This document shows, one piece after another, positions 36,754 through 45,512 of a stretch of DNA of 55,383 nt. This stretch comes from Leptolyngbyaceae cyanobacterium SM1_4_3 (GTDB lineage: Bacteria > Cyanobacteriota > Cyanobacteriia > Elainellales > Elainellaceae), in NCBI GenBank assembly GCA_012031415.1, contig JAAUTN010000008.1, positions 1 through 55,383 of the forward strand, read 5' to 3'. Under the pieces are notes generated by a model. The model saw only the letters and a list, made by a program, of their open reading frames with translations, had not been told where the DNA came from and did no database searches. Each line of letters opens with the position of its first letter. The stretch's first letter is position 1. Made by a program: the position numbers and the translations under genes.

Positions 36754-37623
36754 ATGCCCTTCTCCAAAACTTCCCTGATTGGTCTTAAGTCAGATCAGTT
36801 TCGTCACCCTTTAGATTTAAAAGCAACTCAGGCGCTAAAGCAGCTTCCTGGATTAGATCTGCTCATCCGAAATCTACTCGGACCGATCGCTGAACAGTTC
36901 TTCTATCTGGAAAATATTGCCTCCAGCATTCTCATCAGTGAGCAGCAGTTACCCGACCTGCACAAACTTTTAGTCGAAGCCTGCCAGGTCCTAGACCTGG
37001 AAACTCCGCAGCTTTACATTCGCCAGCATCCAGCGCCCAACGCTTACACCTTTGCGGTGCGCGGCAAGCAGCCCTTCATCGTGATTCACACTTCTCTGAT
37101 TGAGCTACTGACCCCTGAAGAAATCCAGGCTGTAATTGCCCACGAGCTAGGGCATCTCAAGTGCGATCATGGCGTTTACCTAACTCTGGCAAACCTGGTG
37201 GTGTTAGCGGCAGGACTGATCCCTCTGGGAGGAGTAATCGCCCAAAATCTTCAGGCGCAAATTTTAGAATGGGTTCGCTGTGCCGAGTTTACCTGCGATC
37301 GCGCCGCTCTACTTGTAGCCCAAGACCCCCGCATCGTCGCATCCGTGCTGATGAAACTAACTGGCGGCTCACCCACCCTCGCCCCTCAGCTAAACCTTGA
37401 CGCATTTCTAGCCCAGGCTCGCTCTTACGATGACATCAGCGACAGCGAACTGGGTGAACTGTTGAAGCAAGCCCAGACCGCTCAGCTTACCCATCCTGTT
37501 CCAGTCTTGCGGGCAAGAGAAATCGATCGCTGGGCAAGCAGCCAAACTTACCAAACGTTATTACAAAACCGCACAATCGGCTATAATGGTGAAGCTATGA
37601 AGGGCGGATGGCGAAATTGGTAG
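36754..37623 (+). CDS. M48 family zinc metallopeptidase
   Basis: The product is 289 residues, HtpX/STE24-like in its core. The zinc motif is HELGH (130-134) with Glu178 in EFTCDRAALL as third ligand. Residues 139-168 form a membrane-associated helix (YLTLANLVVLAAGLIPLGGV). The protein is probably a membrane-bound protease. Its last seven codons run into tRNA-Leu(CAA), whose D-stem supplies the TAG stop. Confidence 0.88.
   Translation: MPFSKTSLIGLKSDQFRHPLDLKATQALKQLPGLDLLIRNLLGPIAEQFFYLENIASSILISEQQLPDLHKLLVEACQVLDLETPQLYIRQHPAPNAYTFAVRGKQPFIVIHTSLIELLTPEEIQAVIAHELGHLKCDHGVYLTLANLVVLAAGLIPLGGVIAQNLQAQILEWVRCAEFTCDRAALLVAQDPRIVASVLMKLTGGSPTLAPQLNLDAFLAQARSYDDISDSELGELLKQAQTAQLTHPVPVLRAREIDRWASSQTYQTLLQNRTIGYNGEAMKGGWRNW
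37561..37587 (+). promoter_or_regulatory. Putative tRNA-Leu promoter inside the M48 gene
   Basis: TATAAT at 37582-37587 lies 14 bases before the tRNA start, with TTACAA at 37561-37566 as a candidate -35 (spacer 15). Both lie within the coding sequence of the protease. Confidence 0.5.
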
Positions 37624-37683
37624 ACGCACCACACTCAAAATGTGGCGGCTTCGGTCATGCGAGTTCGAGTCTCGCTCTGCCCA
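37602..37683 (+). tRNA. tRNA-Leu (CAA)
   Basis: An 82-base leucine tRNA. Acceptor arms are GGGCGGA/TCTGCCC with discriminator A; the anticodon arm is CCACA-CTCAAAA-TGTGG (anticodon CAA); GAGTTCGAGTCTC is the T arm. CCA is not encoded. Its first 22 bases overlap the end of the M48 gene. Confidence 0.95.
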
Positions 37684-37696
37684 TAGCTAGGTAAAG

Positions 37697-37766
37697 CAGT
37701 TAGGAACGTAGCTAGGTAAGTCTGTCTGGCAGGTTTTTCCCAGACGAGTTCTGGAAAACCTAACTG
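37697..37766 (+). ncRNA. Possible structured leader between tRNA-Leu and a small ORF
   Basis: CAGTTAGG (37697-37704) pairs with CCTAACTG (37759-37766), and inside it AGGTTTTTCCCAGA pairs with TCTGGAAAACCT around CGAGT. This could be an RNA leader of the ORF at 37794 or a tRNA trailer. Confidence 0.4.
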
Positions 37767-37793
37767 AACTGACAACTCGACAGGAGGAAAGTC

Positions 37794-38006
37794 ATGTCTC
37801 AGCGGCTCAAGCGGTGGGAATCTCCCCGCCGAGAAGGTAGAAACGATAAAGGTAAGGGCGGCAGTGCCCGACAGCGACAAAAGCTAAAGCAGCTAAAGGG
37901 TTTGCGACAAAAGCTAAAGCGGCAGGCAGACCAGCATCAAGGTCAGCAAAAGAGAGGGGAGAGGGCACAGGTTCTCTCCCCTCTTTTGCTTTCTCCAAGC
38001 TTTTAA
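37794..38006 (+). CDS. Small very basic protein, function unknown
   Basis: The 70-residue product is rich in Arg and Lys with an internal repeat (RQKLKQLKGLRQKLKRQ, from a 17-bp direct repeat at 37874 and 37904). A strong ribosome site, AGGAGG at about 6 bases, precedes ATG 37794. The last 15 codons read through the terminator-like hairpin, so transcripts ending there would lack a stop codon. The frame may be longer than the true gene. No family recognised. Confidence 0.5.
   Translation: MSQRLKRWESPRREGRNDKGKGGSARQRQKLKQLKGLRQKLKRQADQHQGQQKRGERAQVLSPLLLSPSF
37953..37994 (+). terminator. Terminator-like hairpin overlapping a small ORF
   Basis: AGAGGGGAGAG (37953-37963) pairs with CTCTCCCCTCT (37974-37984), followed by TTTGCTTTCT. 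It lies within the 3' part of the reading frame. Confidence 0.65.
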
Positions 38007-38030
38007 AGCAATTTTCAATTGCCTAAGCCT

Positions 38031-38081
38031 TAGACTTTTTGCTGTGTGCCGCGCTCAGCACGGCACACAGCAAAAAGTCTA
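38031..38081. repeat. Perfect 21-bp hairpin
   Basis: The 21-base arms (38031-38051 and 38061-38081; TAGACTTTTTGCTGTGTGCC core) pair perfectly around a nine-base loop. It resembles the hairpins at 17170 and 48393, with no T-run after it. Confidence 0.7.
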
Positions 38082-38249
38082 AACACGTTTAAGCGCGAAG
38101 CGCTGTAAGTTCGGATAGACTTTTGAAGAGCTAAGACCTATTGCACATAGGAGATGTTTGAGCGATCGCGGGAATAATGCGTATGAGAAAACATTTTTGT
38201 CCGTAATTTCCAGCAATCGTAAGTTGCAATACCTGAAAAATCCCTGCTC

Positions 38250-40562
38250 ATGGAATCGAAACCAGAAGACCAATACTGGGATATCCCTCCGTTATCAGTC
38301 GTGTCAGCCCCTAAAACCGCTATTGCAACGGCAAGAGACGAGAATGTGAATAGAGAAACCTTGAATCAGCAGCCTGAAACCGCCGAGGGTCAATATCAGG
38401 AGTTGTTTGACCATGCCCCAGCGGGTTACTTCGTGACAGACCAAACAGGGGTTGTGCGTGAGGCAAATCAAGCTGCTACAGCCCTGTTTGGAGTTGCGGA
38501 CAGCCAGCTTCAAGGCAAGTCTCTAGCTGCATTTGTGGCTGCTGAAACCTCAAAACAGTTTTCGCTGATATTGTCTCAGGTTCAGCAAGATGCAACAGAG
38601 CAATCGGCAGAAATTTGCTTCAACACAGCAAAAGGGAATTTGCTTCACACGATTTTGAGCGTCAATGCAATTTGGGATTCGGCAGGGCAAATTACGGGGT
38701 TGCGGTGGCTAATTCAAGACATCAGCGATCGCAAACAAACCGAGGCACGGCTTCAGCAGCAAGTAGAACAGGGAAAGTGGCTGAGTGCGATCGCCCGCCG
38801 CATTCGTCAGTCGCTCAACCCTCAAGAAATCCTGGATACGACAGCAACCGCCACCAAATCATTCTTTCAAGCAGATCGAGTGTTGATTTCTCGTTCTCAC
38901 TCAAACGGAAATTGGGTTAACATTACCGAAGCTCTTGAACCAGGTTGGGTATCTGTCTTAGATCTTGCAGTAGAGCAAGAATGGGTAACAGAGCGTCTTC
39001 ACTCCTATCAGCAAAGAGGCGCATATGCGATTCACGACATTGAGCAGTCTGGGCTTCCCGCTAAAAGCCTGGAACTGCTCCGTCGCTATCAGCTTAAAGC
39101 GCTCCTATCCATTCCGATTATTCAAGATGGGCAAGTTTTAGCATTTCTATCAGTGCATCAGTGCAGCGCCACGCGCAACTGGCAGGCTTCAGAAATTGAT
39201 TCACTCCAGCAGTTAGCCGATCATCTGGCAACTGCCCTGCACCAGTCCGAACTTTATCAGCAGATTCAGCAACTCAACGCCAACCTGGAAAAAGAAGTGC
39301 AGCGGCGCACTATCGAAGTTCAGAGAGCGGTTGCATTTGAATCAATGCTTAAGCGAATTACCGACAAAGTGCGGGACTCGCTTGACGAAAGCCAGATTCT
39401 TGAAACTGCCGTGCGTGAACTGACGCTGGTGCTGGGCTTGAGTGGCTGCAACGCGGCCCTGTACGACCTCGACCAGGGCACCTCGACCATTCACTATGAG
39501 TACACTGACTCAATCCCCGCCTATCAGGGAAGAGTCGCTCAGATGAACCATTTCCCGGAAATTTACAGCCAGCTACGTCAGGGCTACTACTTTCAATTTT
39601 GCTCTCTGTCACCCAACCCAGTGCGGGGGCAAGTCGCTATGTTAGCCTGCCCTATTTTCGTTGATCCAGAATCGCCCCAGGGCGTTGAACAAGCAGTGCT
39701 GGGCGACCTCTGGCTAATCAACCACAAAGATTATGTCTTCAGCGAGTTTGAGATTCGCTTGGTCAGGCAGGTTGCCAACCAGTGTGCGATCGCCATTCGT
39801 CAGGCCCGGCTCTATCAAGCCGCTCAGGTTCAGGTACGCGAATTAGAAAGACTCAATCGCCTCAAGGATGAATTTCTCAGCACCGTTTCCCATGAACTGC
39901 GGACTCCCATCTCCAACGTCAAGATGGCAATTCATATGCTCAAAGCCGCCACAACCGAGGAAAAACGGCAGCGGTATCTAGACATTTTAGACGCAGAATC
40001 GACCCGCGAAGCAGAACTGATTAACGACCTGCTCGACTTGCAGCGGTTAGAAGATACCTGCTACCCTCTCGCCTTTGAAGTCATTCGTCTGCAAGACTGG
40101 CTACCTGGGATTGTAGAACCCTTCCATACTCGAACTGCAACCCACGAGCAAACCCTGGAGGTGTCTTGTCCCCCTGATTTACTGCCAATGACGACAGACT
40201 CCATTGTTCTACGGCGTATCATTGCAGAACTGCTCAACAACGCTTGTAAATACACCGTTCCCTCTGGAGAAATTTATCTCAAGGTGCATCAAGAACCGAA
40301 TTTTGGCTTGAACTTAGCTCCAACCACGATCTTTTTCCTTCGCAACCAGGCGGCTATTCCCTCCTCTGAGCTTCCTCACATTTTTGAGAAATTTTACCGA
40401 GTTCCCAATGCTGATCCCTGGAAACAAGGCGGAACAGGGTTAGGATTGGCTCTGGTGCAAAAGCTAGTAGAACAGTGTGGTGGTACCATTAAAGTTGAAA
40501 GCATAGGCGGCTGGACATCCTTTACCGTGCGACTGCCGGCTCAGCTTCAAGCAGAGATTTAG
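38250..40562 (+). CDS. PAS-GAF-GAF hybrid-free histidine kinase
   Basis: The 770-residue product is a cytoplasmic-looking sensor: PAS (about 47-165, AGYFVTDQTGVVREANQAAT), GAF 1 (about 180-350), a coiled helix (YQQIQQLNANLEKEVQRRTI), GAF 2 (about 385-535), then HisKA (FLSTVSHELRTPISNVKMAI). The ATPase has the N-box (ELLNNACKYT) and G2 (GGTGLGLALVQKLVEQ), but the G1 region reads FLRNQAAIPSSELPHIF, lacking the usual DxGxG. No signal peptide is seen and no regulator gene adjoins. An orphan kinase or one with altered nucleotide use is possible. Confidence 0.85.
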   Translation: MESKPEDQYWDIPPLSVVSAPKTAIATARDENVNRETLNQQPETAEGQYQELFDHAPAGYFVTDQTGVVREANQAATALFGVADSQLQGKSLAAFVAAETSKQFSLILSQVQQDATEQSAEICFNTAKGNLLHTILSVNAIWDSAGQITGLRWLIQDISDRKQTEARLQQQVEQGKWLSAIARRIRQSLNPQEILDTTATATKSFFQADRVLISRSHSNGNWVNITEALEPGWVSVLDLAVEQEWVTERLHSYQQRGAYAIHDIEQSGLPAKSLELLRRYQLKALLSIPIIQDGQVLAFLSVHQCSATRNWQASEIDSLQQLADHLATALHQSELYQQIQQLNANLEKEVQRRTIEVQRAVAFESMLKRITDKVRDSLDESQILETAVRELTLVLGLSGCNAALYDLDQGTSTIHYEYTDSIPAYQGRVAQMNHFPEIYSQLRQGYYFQFCSLSPNPVRGQVAMLACPIFVDPESPQGVEQAVLGDLWLINHKDYVFSEFEIRLVRQVANQCAIAIRQARLYQAAQVQVRELERLNRLKDEFLSTVSHELRTPISNVKMAIHMLKAATTEEKRQRYLDILDAESTREAELINDLLDLQRLEDTCYPLAFEVIRLQDWLPGIVEPFHTRTATHEQTLEVSCPPDLLPMTTDSIVLRRIIAELLNNACKYTVPSGEIYLKVHQEPNFGLNLAPTTIFFLRNQAAIPSSELPHIFEKFYRVPNADPWKQGGTGLGLALVQKLVEQCGGTIKVESIGGWTSFTVRLPAQLQAEI

Positions 40563-40642
40563 ACATCGGGCATCTTTCATTGAGTGGCGATCGTGTTCCA
40601 AATCTGGCAGAGTGATTCAGAAGATATTGCTGCCATTTACCT

Positions 40643-41617
40643 ATGCTATCTGCTCGATTTCTTCGATTTTTTCAGCACATTAATCTGACAACCATCAGGA
40701 AAACGATTGATTGCGTTGGCAAGCAGCGTTTACCGGGGCTAGCTGCTGAAATGGCTTACAACGCAATGTTGGCCTTGTTTCCTGCAATTTTGGCAGTACT
40801 GACTGCGATTGGCTTGTTTCAACCTCTGCAAAACGCTTTTCAGCGACTGGCAGATGAAGTGAGTGAACTAGCGCCCCTGGAAGCATTAGGGCTAATTGAA
40901 GGAGTTGCCAGAGAGCTAAGCGAGAGTAGCAATGGCGGCTTGTTTTCCTTGAGTTTTGCGATCGCACTCTGGGCATCCTCTGGAGCGCTAAGTGCTGCGA
41001 TGACAGCCCTAGACCAGATTCACAAAATCCCTCCAGAAAGAACCCGCCCCTTCTGGAAGAAAAAGCTAATTTCCATTGGATTGACAATGGGAACGATTTT
41101 ACTGCTGCTGCTAGCTTCCACCCTTGTATTTGTCGGTGATCTAGTGGTTCGTCGGCTCGCAGATGTCAGCCTGTTGGAAACGCTATGGCGGCTGCTGACC
41201 TTTCCGTTAGCCCTGGGAATTGTGTCGATCGCCTTTGCCTTTGTCTATCGCTTTGGCCCAAGCCAGTGGGTTCCTGGAAAGCCGATTCTTCCTGGGGCAG
41301 TCCTGGCTGCAATATTTTGGGCCATCCTGTCAAACTTATTTCGCCTTTATGTTGCCCACTTTGGCAACTACAACCGAGCTTACGGGGCAGTGGGGGCCGT
41401 AATTGTGCTGCTGCTGTGGCTGTACATGAGTTCTCTGGTGATGTTGATTGGGGATCAGCTCAACGTCACCGTTGGAGAATCAATGCAAAGACGCGCAAAG
41501 CTGATTCGGCGGCCGCACGATGACACTGAGAATGTAGCGATCGTTAAACCCACCCCAGAAGAACCTCAATCGCGCCGTCTGAAGTTGGTGCGAGGATTTC
41601 GGATTGGTCGTAAGTAA
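40643..41617 (+). CDS. YihY/virulence factor BrkB family membrane protein
   Basis: The 324-residue product has about six membrane helices and the conserved start of the family (LPGLAAEMAYNAMLALFPAI), FAIALWASSGALSAAMTALD and GAVGAVIVLLLWLYMSSLVM. These proteins were once called RNase BN; the real role is unknown, possibly transport. A basic C-terminal tail is present. No operon partner. Confidence 0.9.
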   Translation: MLSARFLRFFQHINLTTIRKTIDCVGKQRLPGLAAEMAYNAMLALFPAILAVLTAIGLFQPLQNAFQRLADEVSELAPLEALGLIEGVARELSESSNGGLFSLSFAIALWASSGALSAAMTALDQIHKIPPERTRPFWKKKLISIGLTMGTILLLLLASTLVFVGDLVVRRLADVSLLETLWRLLTFPLALGIVSIAFAFVYRFGPSQWVPGKPILPGAVLAAIFWAILSNLFRLYVAHFGNYNRAYGAVGAVIVLLLWLYMSSLVMLIGDQLNVTVGESMQRRAKLIRRPHDDTENVAIVKPTPEEPQSRRLKLVRGFRIGRK

Positions 41618-41639
41618 ACTCGTTGAATATTCCTAGCTT

Positions 41640-41822
41640 TTAGCGCTTTGTGCGCTGGATAAAATCAAACACCCCGGCTCCAACCGACAGCAGAATGAGG
41701 AGCCAGATCACCAAACCTGGCAAAAAAGTCAAAAGCCCGACCCCCCTCAGCACCCAAACAACCAGCGTAATTCCCAAGAAAGACAGAAAAACGGCCGTCT
41801 CTGGTCTGATTGCTCTGCTCAT
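41640..41822 (-). CDS. Small two-helix membrane protein
   Basis: The 60-residue product has two hydrophobic helices (VFLSFLGITLVVWVLRGVGL, FLPGLVIWLLILLSVGAGVF) and a basic C-terminal end (IQRTKR). Similar size and layout to the ORF at 41924 on the same strand. No named family. The composition is so biased to membrane residues that coding is likely. Confidence 0.6.
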   Translation of the reverse strand: MSRAIRPETAVFLSFLGITLVVWVLRGVGLLTFLPGLVIWLLILLSVGAGVFDFIQRTKR

Positions 41823-41923
41823 TCCTTTCCCTCATACGGCTTTTATACAGCTATTTCGCAGGTATCTAAAGGCTATCTAAAAGCTATTTACAGCGGATAC
41901 AAATACAGCATATGTAAAGCGGG

Positions 41924-42115
41924 TCACGTCCACCTGCGGCTTTGAATGCCCGTCAAAATTCCAACCCCGATCGCCAACAGCACGATTGCCCCGACTGCGG
42001 GCCTGGGGATCGCGACTCCATAAGCCTGTAGCAACAGAATGATCGCCACTGCAACCAGCGAAAAGCCGAAAACGTAAAGAACGATCGTAATGGCAAGATT
42101 TGGGGTTCTACCCAC
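41924..42115 (-). CDS. Small two-helix membrane protein
   Basis: The 63-residue product has two helices (IVLYVFGFSLVAVAIILLLQ, AVGAIVLLAIGVGILTGIQS) and a basic end (RRWT). It lies 100 bp upstream of the 41640 gene and has the same layout, so the two may form an operon or a duplicated pair. Confidence 0.6.
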   Translation of the reverse strand: MGRTPNLAITIVLYVFGFSLVAVAIILLLQAYGVAIPRPAVGAIVLLAIGVGILTGIQSRRWT

Positions 42116-42490
42116 AAACTCTTCTCCTCACACCTTCAAAAATTGCAACCCCCATTGTGACACGGCAAGGGTCAGCCCGTTTCAACAAAGCGACAGCAGG
42201 GTATTTCGTAAGGAAAACTTAACAAATTCATCAAAATCTTTATAATTGGTTGAAATTAGTTTGGTAATTTCCTGGATGGACGTAGCTATGGTAGTGAATG
42301 GAGTTTCTGCGAAATTAAGAATCAGCGACTGGAGGACAGATTCATAGAGAAATCAGACCGAGTTTTCTGCAAATCAAGGGCAGTCTAGATTGGATTGAAC
42401 CAATTGCGTTAAATCCATCTAACCAAGCTTGGAGTTGAGCTATTTCACTACTCTGTTTTACGTTGTTTCACCAGGAGTTGCTGAACTGAA
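42116..42490. other. Long upstream region of the SRPBCC gene with a promoter
   Basis: About 375 bp. A sigma-70-like promoter is visible: TTAACA at 42219-42224, 16-base spacer, TATAAT at 42241-42246. The predicted transcript would have a leader of about 235 bases. I see no gene in it. Confidence 0.5.
42219..42246 (+). promoter_or_regulatory. Sigma-70-like promoter
   Basis: TTAACA -35 and perfect TATAAT -10 with 16-base spacing, upstream of the SRPBCC gene. Confidence 0.55.
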
Positions 42491-43069
42491 ATGACCGGAT
42501 TTGCTATGTTAGGCTATGCTGGCTCCGAGTCAGGTCAAAGCTTTGATGTTAATGGAGAGCGTGCGCTTTTAGACGGAGAAATTTTGTTGCAGACGCGATC
42601 GCACTCTGCCTGGGGAGGGGCTGTCACCGCCTGTATGTACTTGCCCCTGGAGCGGATACAGGTCTGGCGGCAGGTGACAGACTATCCCCGCTGGGTGCAA
42701 TATTTCCCTGATCTGGTGTGCAGCGAAGTGCTATCGAACGGAGAAGGGTTACAGGGGCACAAACACCTCTATCAGGTTGCCAAAAAACTTTTTTTCATGC
42801 TTTCAGCCCAGGTTGAGATTTACCTGAAAGTGATTGAGACGATTCATGCCAGCGCTCGCCAACAGATTCAGTTTCGGATGGAAAGGGGAAGCTTTACAGA
42901 TTTTTCAGCCGACCTGAAGCTTCAGGATCATCAGACTGGCACGCTGCTAACCTATTCTGTGCAAGCGACTCCGACGATTCCAGTGCCCTCTGTGTTCATC
43001 CAGGAAGCGATGCGGCTTGATCTGCCTGCTAATATGCGAAAAATGCGGCAGGTTCTCTGCAACCGTTAA
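42491..43069 (+). CDS. SRPBCC / polyketide cyclase-like protein
   Basis: The 192-residue protein has the helix-grip pattern: YLPLERIQVWRQVTDYPRWV, VQYFPDLVCSEVL, a strand-rich middle and a C-terminal helix (VPSVFIQEAMRLDLPANMRK). It resembles cyanobacterial START-like cyclases with unknown ligand. A second SRPBCC protein lies at 11730, unrelated in detail. Confidence 0.8.
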   Translation: MTGFAMLGYAGSESGQSFDVNGERALLDGEILLQTRSHSAWGGAVTACMYLPLERIQVWRQVTDYPRWVQYFPDLVCSEVLSNGEGLQGHKHLYQVAKKLFFMLSAQVEIYLKVIETIHASARQQIQFRMERGSFTDFSADLKLQDHQTGTLLTYSVQATPTIPVPSVFIQEAMRLDLPANMRKMRQVLCNR

Positions 43070-43093
43070 CTCCTCTTCACTTTTCCCTGACTC

Positions 43094-43846
43094 ATGGTTT
43101 CAATTCAGCAGTTTGTACAAAATTCAGGTTCTGCTTTCGTTTGTTTAGGGTTAAGCTCGCTGGCTTGGCTAGGATGGACTGATCCGCTGCCTGCGATCGC
43201 CCAGCTTAGCCCTCCCGTCGATGCCAACACGCTGCAAAATCCTGCCAGCCAACGTCTGCTGCAAATGTTCTCGACCGACATCCAAGCTACCGTTGCCGCT
43301 TGTGCAGAGCGCGGCAAGGTTAATTTAGCGGCAGGAGCAGGCAGTGATGGTGCAGTCATTTGTGGAGATGGCTCAACCCAGTCAGACATTTCCTACGCAA
43401 GCTACCTGGATACCCTTTCCAACATTCTGGCAGCAAGCGGGCTAGTCGGCTTTAGAACGGTGGTAGAAGCCGATCCCAGGGTTACACCAGAGATGTTGGT
43501 CACGGTGTTCTCCAGTCCTGAAGGCACCGCAACTTTCTACAACGCAATTCAGTCGGTCATCGTTCAAAGTCAGCTTTTACCTGCGAATGCAGAAGATTCT
43601 ACAGCGCTGTTGACGAATGAAGTCGTAGGCAAACTGCGGGACAATCTTCGCAGTCCAGCGGATTTAGAAGGGCTGCTGGGGACAACAGAGCAGTATGCTC
43701 AGGTCATCGATAATTTTTGTACCGCACCCGGTATGTCGGTGGACCAGGCGCAACAGGAAATACCGGGGCTGACTCCGATTCAACTTTATGCAATCTGCAT
43801 TCAGGAGTCGGGCATGGCAGACGAAATTCTACGGTTGGTTAATTAA
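43094..43846 (+). CDS. Exported protein of unknown function
   Basis: The 250-residue product has a signal-like start (residues 13-33, AFVCLGLSSLAWLGWTDPLP) ending AIAQLSPP. The soluble domain has five cysteines (TVAACAERG, AVICGDG, IDNFCTAPG, LYAICIQESG) that could form disulfides. No family is recognised. The SurE gene starts 5 bp after its stop, so they are likely cotranscribed. Confidence 0.65.
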   Translation: MVSIQQFVQNSGSAFVCLGLSSLAWLGWTDPLPAIAQLSPPVDANTLQNPASQRLLQMFSTDIQATVAACAERGKVNLAAGAGSDGAVICGDGSTQSDISYASYLDTLSNILAASGLVGFRTVVEADPRVTPEMLVTVFSSPEGTATFYNAIQSVIVQSQLLPANAEDSTALLTNEVVGKLRDNLRSPADLEGLLGTTEQYAQVIDNFCTAPGMSVDQAQQEIPGLTPIQLYAICIQESGMADEILRLVN

Positions 43847-43850
43847 CGCT

Positions 43851-44531
43851 GTGACTCTCATCCTGACTAACGATGATGGCATTGATGCGCCTGGAATTCG
43901 GGCACTCTGGCAAGCCGTTGGCGGGAAGGGCATTATCGTCGCGCCCCAGCAGGCCCACTCAGGCTGTAGCCATCAGGTGACAAGCGATCGCCCGATTCAT
44001 ATTCAGCGCCGTTCTGATCAAGAATTTGCGATCGCAGGCACCCCGGCTGACTGTACTCGAATTGCTCTGCATCACCTCGATCTCAACCCCAAATTTGTGC
44101 TTTCTGGCATCAACGCAGGCGGCAATTTGGGCGCAGATGTATACGTGTCGGGCACCGTTGCGGCCGTGCGAGAAGCTGTTTTGAATCGAGTGCCCGGAGT
44201 TGCCGTTTCCCACTTTATTCGACGCGGCATGGCGATCGACTGGCAGCTTGCAGCCCGCTGGACTGCCCAGGTGCTAGACAAGCTGATGCGCCAGCCCGTT
44301 GAGCCAGGAACCTTTTGGAACGTTAACTTGCCCCACCTGGAGCCAGGATCGCCCGACCCGGAGATGGTCCTTTGTCCGCTCTGCACCCAGCCCTTGCCCG
44401 CCGCCTACCAGCTAGAAGGAGAATATCTGCGTTACGTAGGCGAGTACCCCAAACGCGCCCGCGATCCGGGTGCTGACGTTGAAGTTTGCTTTTCGGGCAA
44501 GATTGCAATTACTCAAATGCGGCTAGTTTAG
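43851..44531 (+). CDS. surE: 5'-nucleotidase SurE
   Basis: SurE is a nucleoside 5'/3' monophosphate phosphatase. The 226-residue product starts MTLILTNDDGIDAPGIRALW with the metal-binding Asp8-Asp9 pair, and has SGINAGGNLGADVYVSGTVA and AGTPADCTRIAL. The start is GTG at 43851; a longer ORF back to 43788 overlaps the preceding gene and is not needed. Confidence 0.93.
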   Translation: MTLILTNDDGIDAPGIRALWQAVGGKGIIVAPQQAHSGCSHQVTSDRPIHIQRRSDQEFAIAGTPADCTRIALHHLDLNPKFVLSGINAGGNLGADVYVSGTVAAVREAVLNRVPGVAVSHFIRRGMAIDWQLAARWTAQVLDKLMRQPVEPGTFWNVNLPHLEPGSPDPEMVLCPLCTQPLPAAYQLEGEYLRYVGEYPKRARDPGADVEVCFSGKIAITQMRLV

Positions 44532-44579
44532 CGAACCAGCGCTATATAATCCTTAGCGTAGGTAAAGGGGCGATGTGGA

Positions 44580-45512
44580 ATGCGGACTTTGATCATGGGG
44601 GGAACGCGGTTCATTGGCGTTTACCTGACGCGAATGCTGGTAGAGCAGGGGCATGAGGTCGTACTATTTAATCGCGGCAACAAGCCTGCCCCAGTAGAAG
44701 GAGTGCAGCAAATTCAGGGCGATCGCACCGACGCTGCCCAACTCAAAGACAAGCTTAGCTCTGAGCAGTTTGATGCCGTATTTGACAACAACGGCCGCGA
44801 ACTGATCGACACCCAACCCCTCGCAGAACTTTTCAAAGATCGAGTGCAGCACTTTGTCTACGTCAGTTCGGCGGGTGTGTATCTCAAGTCGGACCAGATG
44901 CCTCATGTAGAAGGCGATTCGGTCGATCCCAAAAGCCGCCACAAAGGAAAGTTTGAGACAGAAACCTACCTGACAGAAGCAGGCATTCCGTTTACGTCCA
45001 TCCGTCCGGTTTACATCTACGGCCCACAAAACTATAACGATCTAGAAGCCTGGTTTTTTGATCGAATTGTGCGCGATCGCCCCGTTCCCATTCCCGGTAA
45101 CGGAATGCACCTGACGCAGTTGGGTCACGTACAGGACTTAGCCGCAGCAATGGCGGCAGTTTTAGGCAATTCCCAGGCGATCGGGCAGATCTATAACGTG
45201 TCGGGCGATGGCGCTGTCACCTTCGACGGACTGGCCCGCGCCTGTGCCATAGCAGCAGGGAAATCACCAGAATCTCTGAAAATTGTTCACTACGACCCCA
45301 AGCAGTTTGACTTTGGCAAACGCAAAGCCTTCCCGATGCGCGTTCAGCACTTTTTTGCAGATATTCACAAAGCAAAACAGGAACTTGGCTGGCAGCCACA
45401 GTTTGACCTGGTAGCTGGGCTAAAAGACTCCTTTCAAAACGACTATTTGAGCGCGGGTCGCGCTCAGAGTGCAATCGATTTTTCCACTGATGATGAGATT
45501 TTGCAGGTTTAA
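44580..45512 (+). CDS. NAD-dependent epimerase/dehydratase, CSP41b-like
   Basis: The 310-residue product starts MRTLIMGGTRFIGVYLTRML, a Rossmann GxxxFIG motif, and matches the chloroplast-ribosome-associated CSP41 group (FDNNGRELIDTQPL, VSSAGVYLKSDQMPH, RPVYIYGPQNYNDLEAWFF). The plant relatives bind RNA and stabilise plastid transcripts. The cyanobacterial role is inferred. The catalytic YxxxK of a true epimerase is not obvious. Confidence 0.85.
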   Translation: MRTLIMGGTRFIGVYLTRMLVEQGHEVVLFNRGNKPAPVEGVQQIQGDRTDAAQLKDKLSSEQFDAVFDNNGRELIDTQPLAELFKDRVQHFVYVSSAGVYLKSDQMPHVEGDSVDPKSRHKGKFETETYLTEAGIPFTSIRPVYIYGPQNYNDLEAWFFDRIVRDRPVPIPGNGMHLTQLGHVQDLAAAMAAVLGNSQAIGQIYNVSGDGAVTFDGLARACAIAAGKSPESLKIVHYDPKQFDFGKRKAFPMRVQHFFADIHKAKQELGWQPQFDLVAGLKDSFQNDYLSAGRAQSAIDFSTDDEILQV

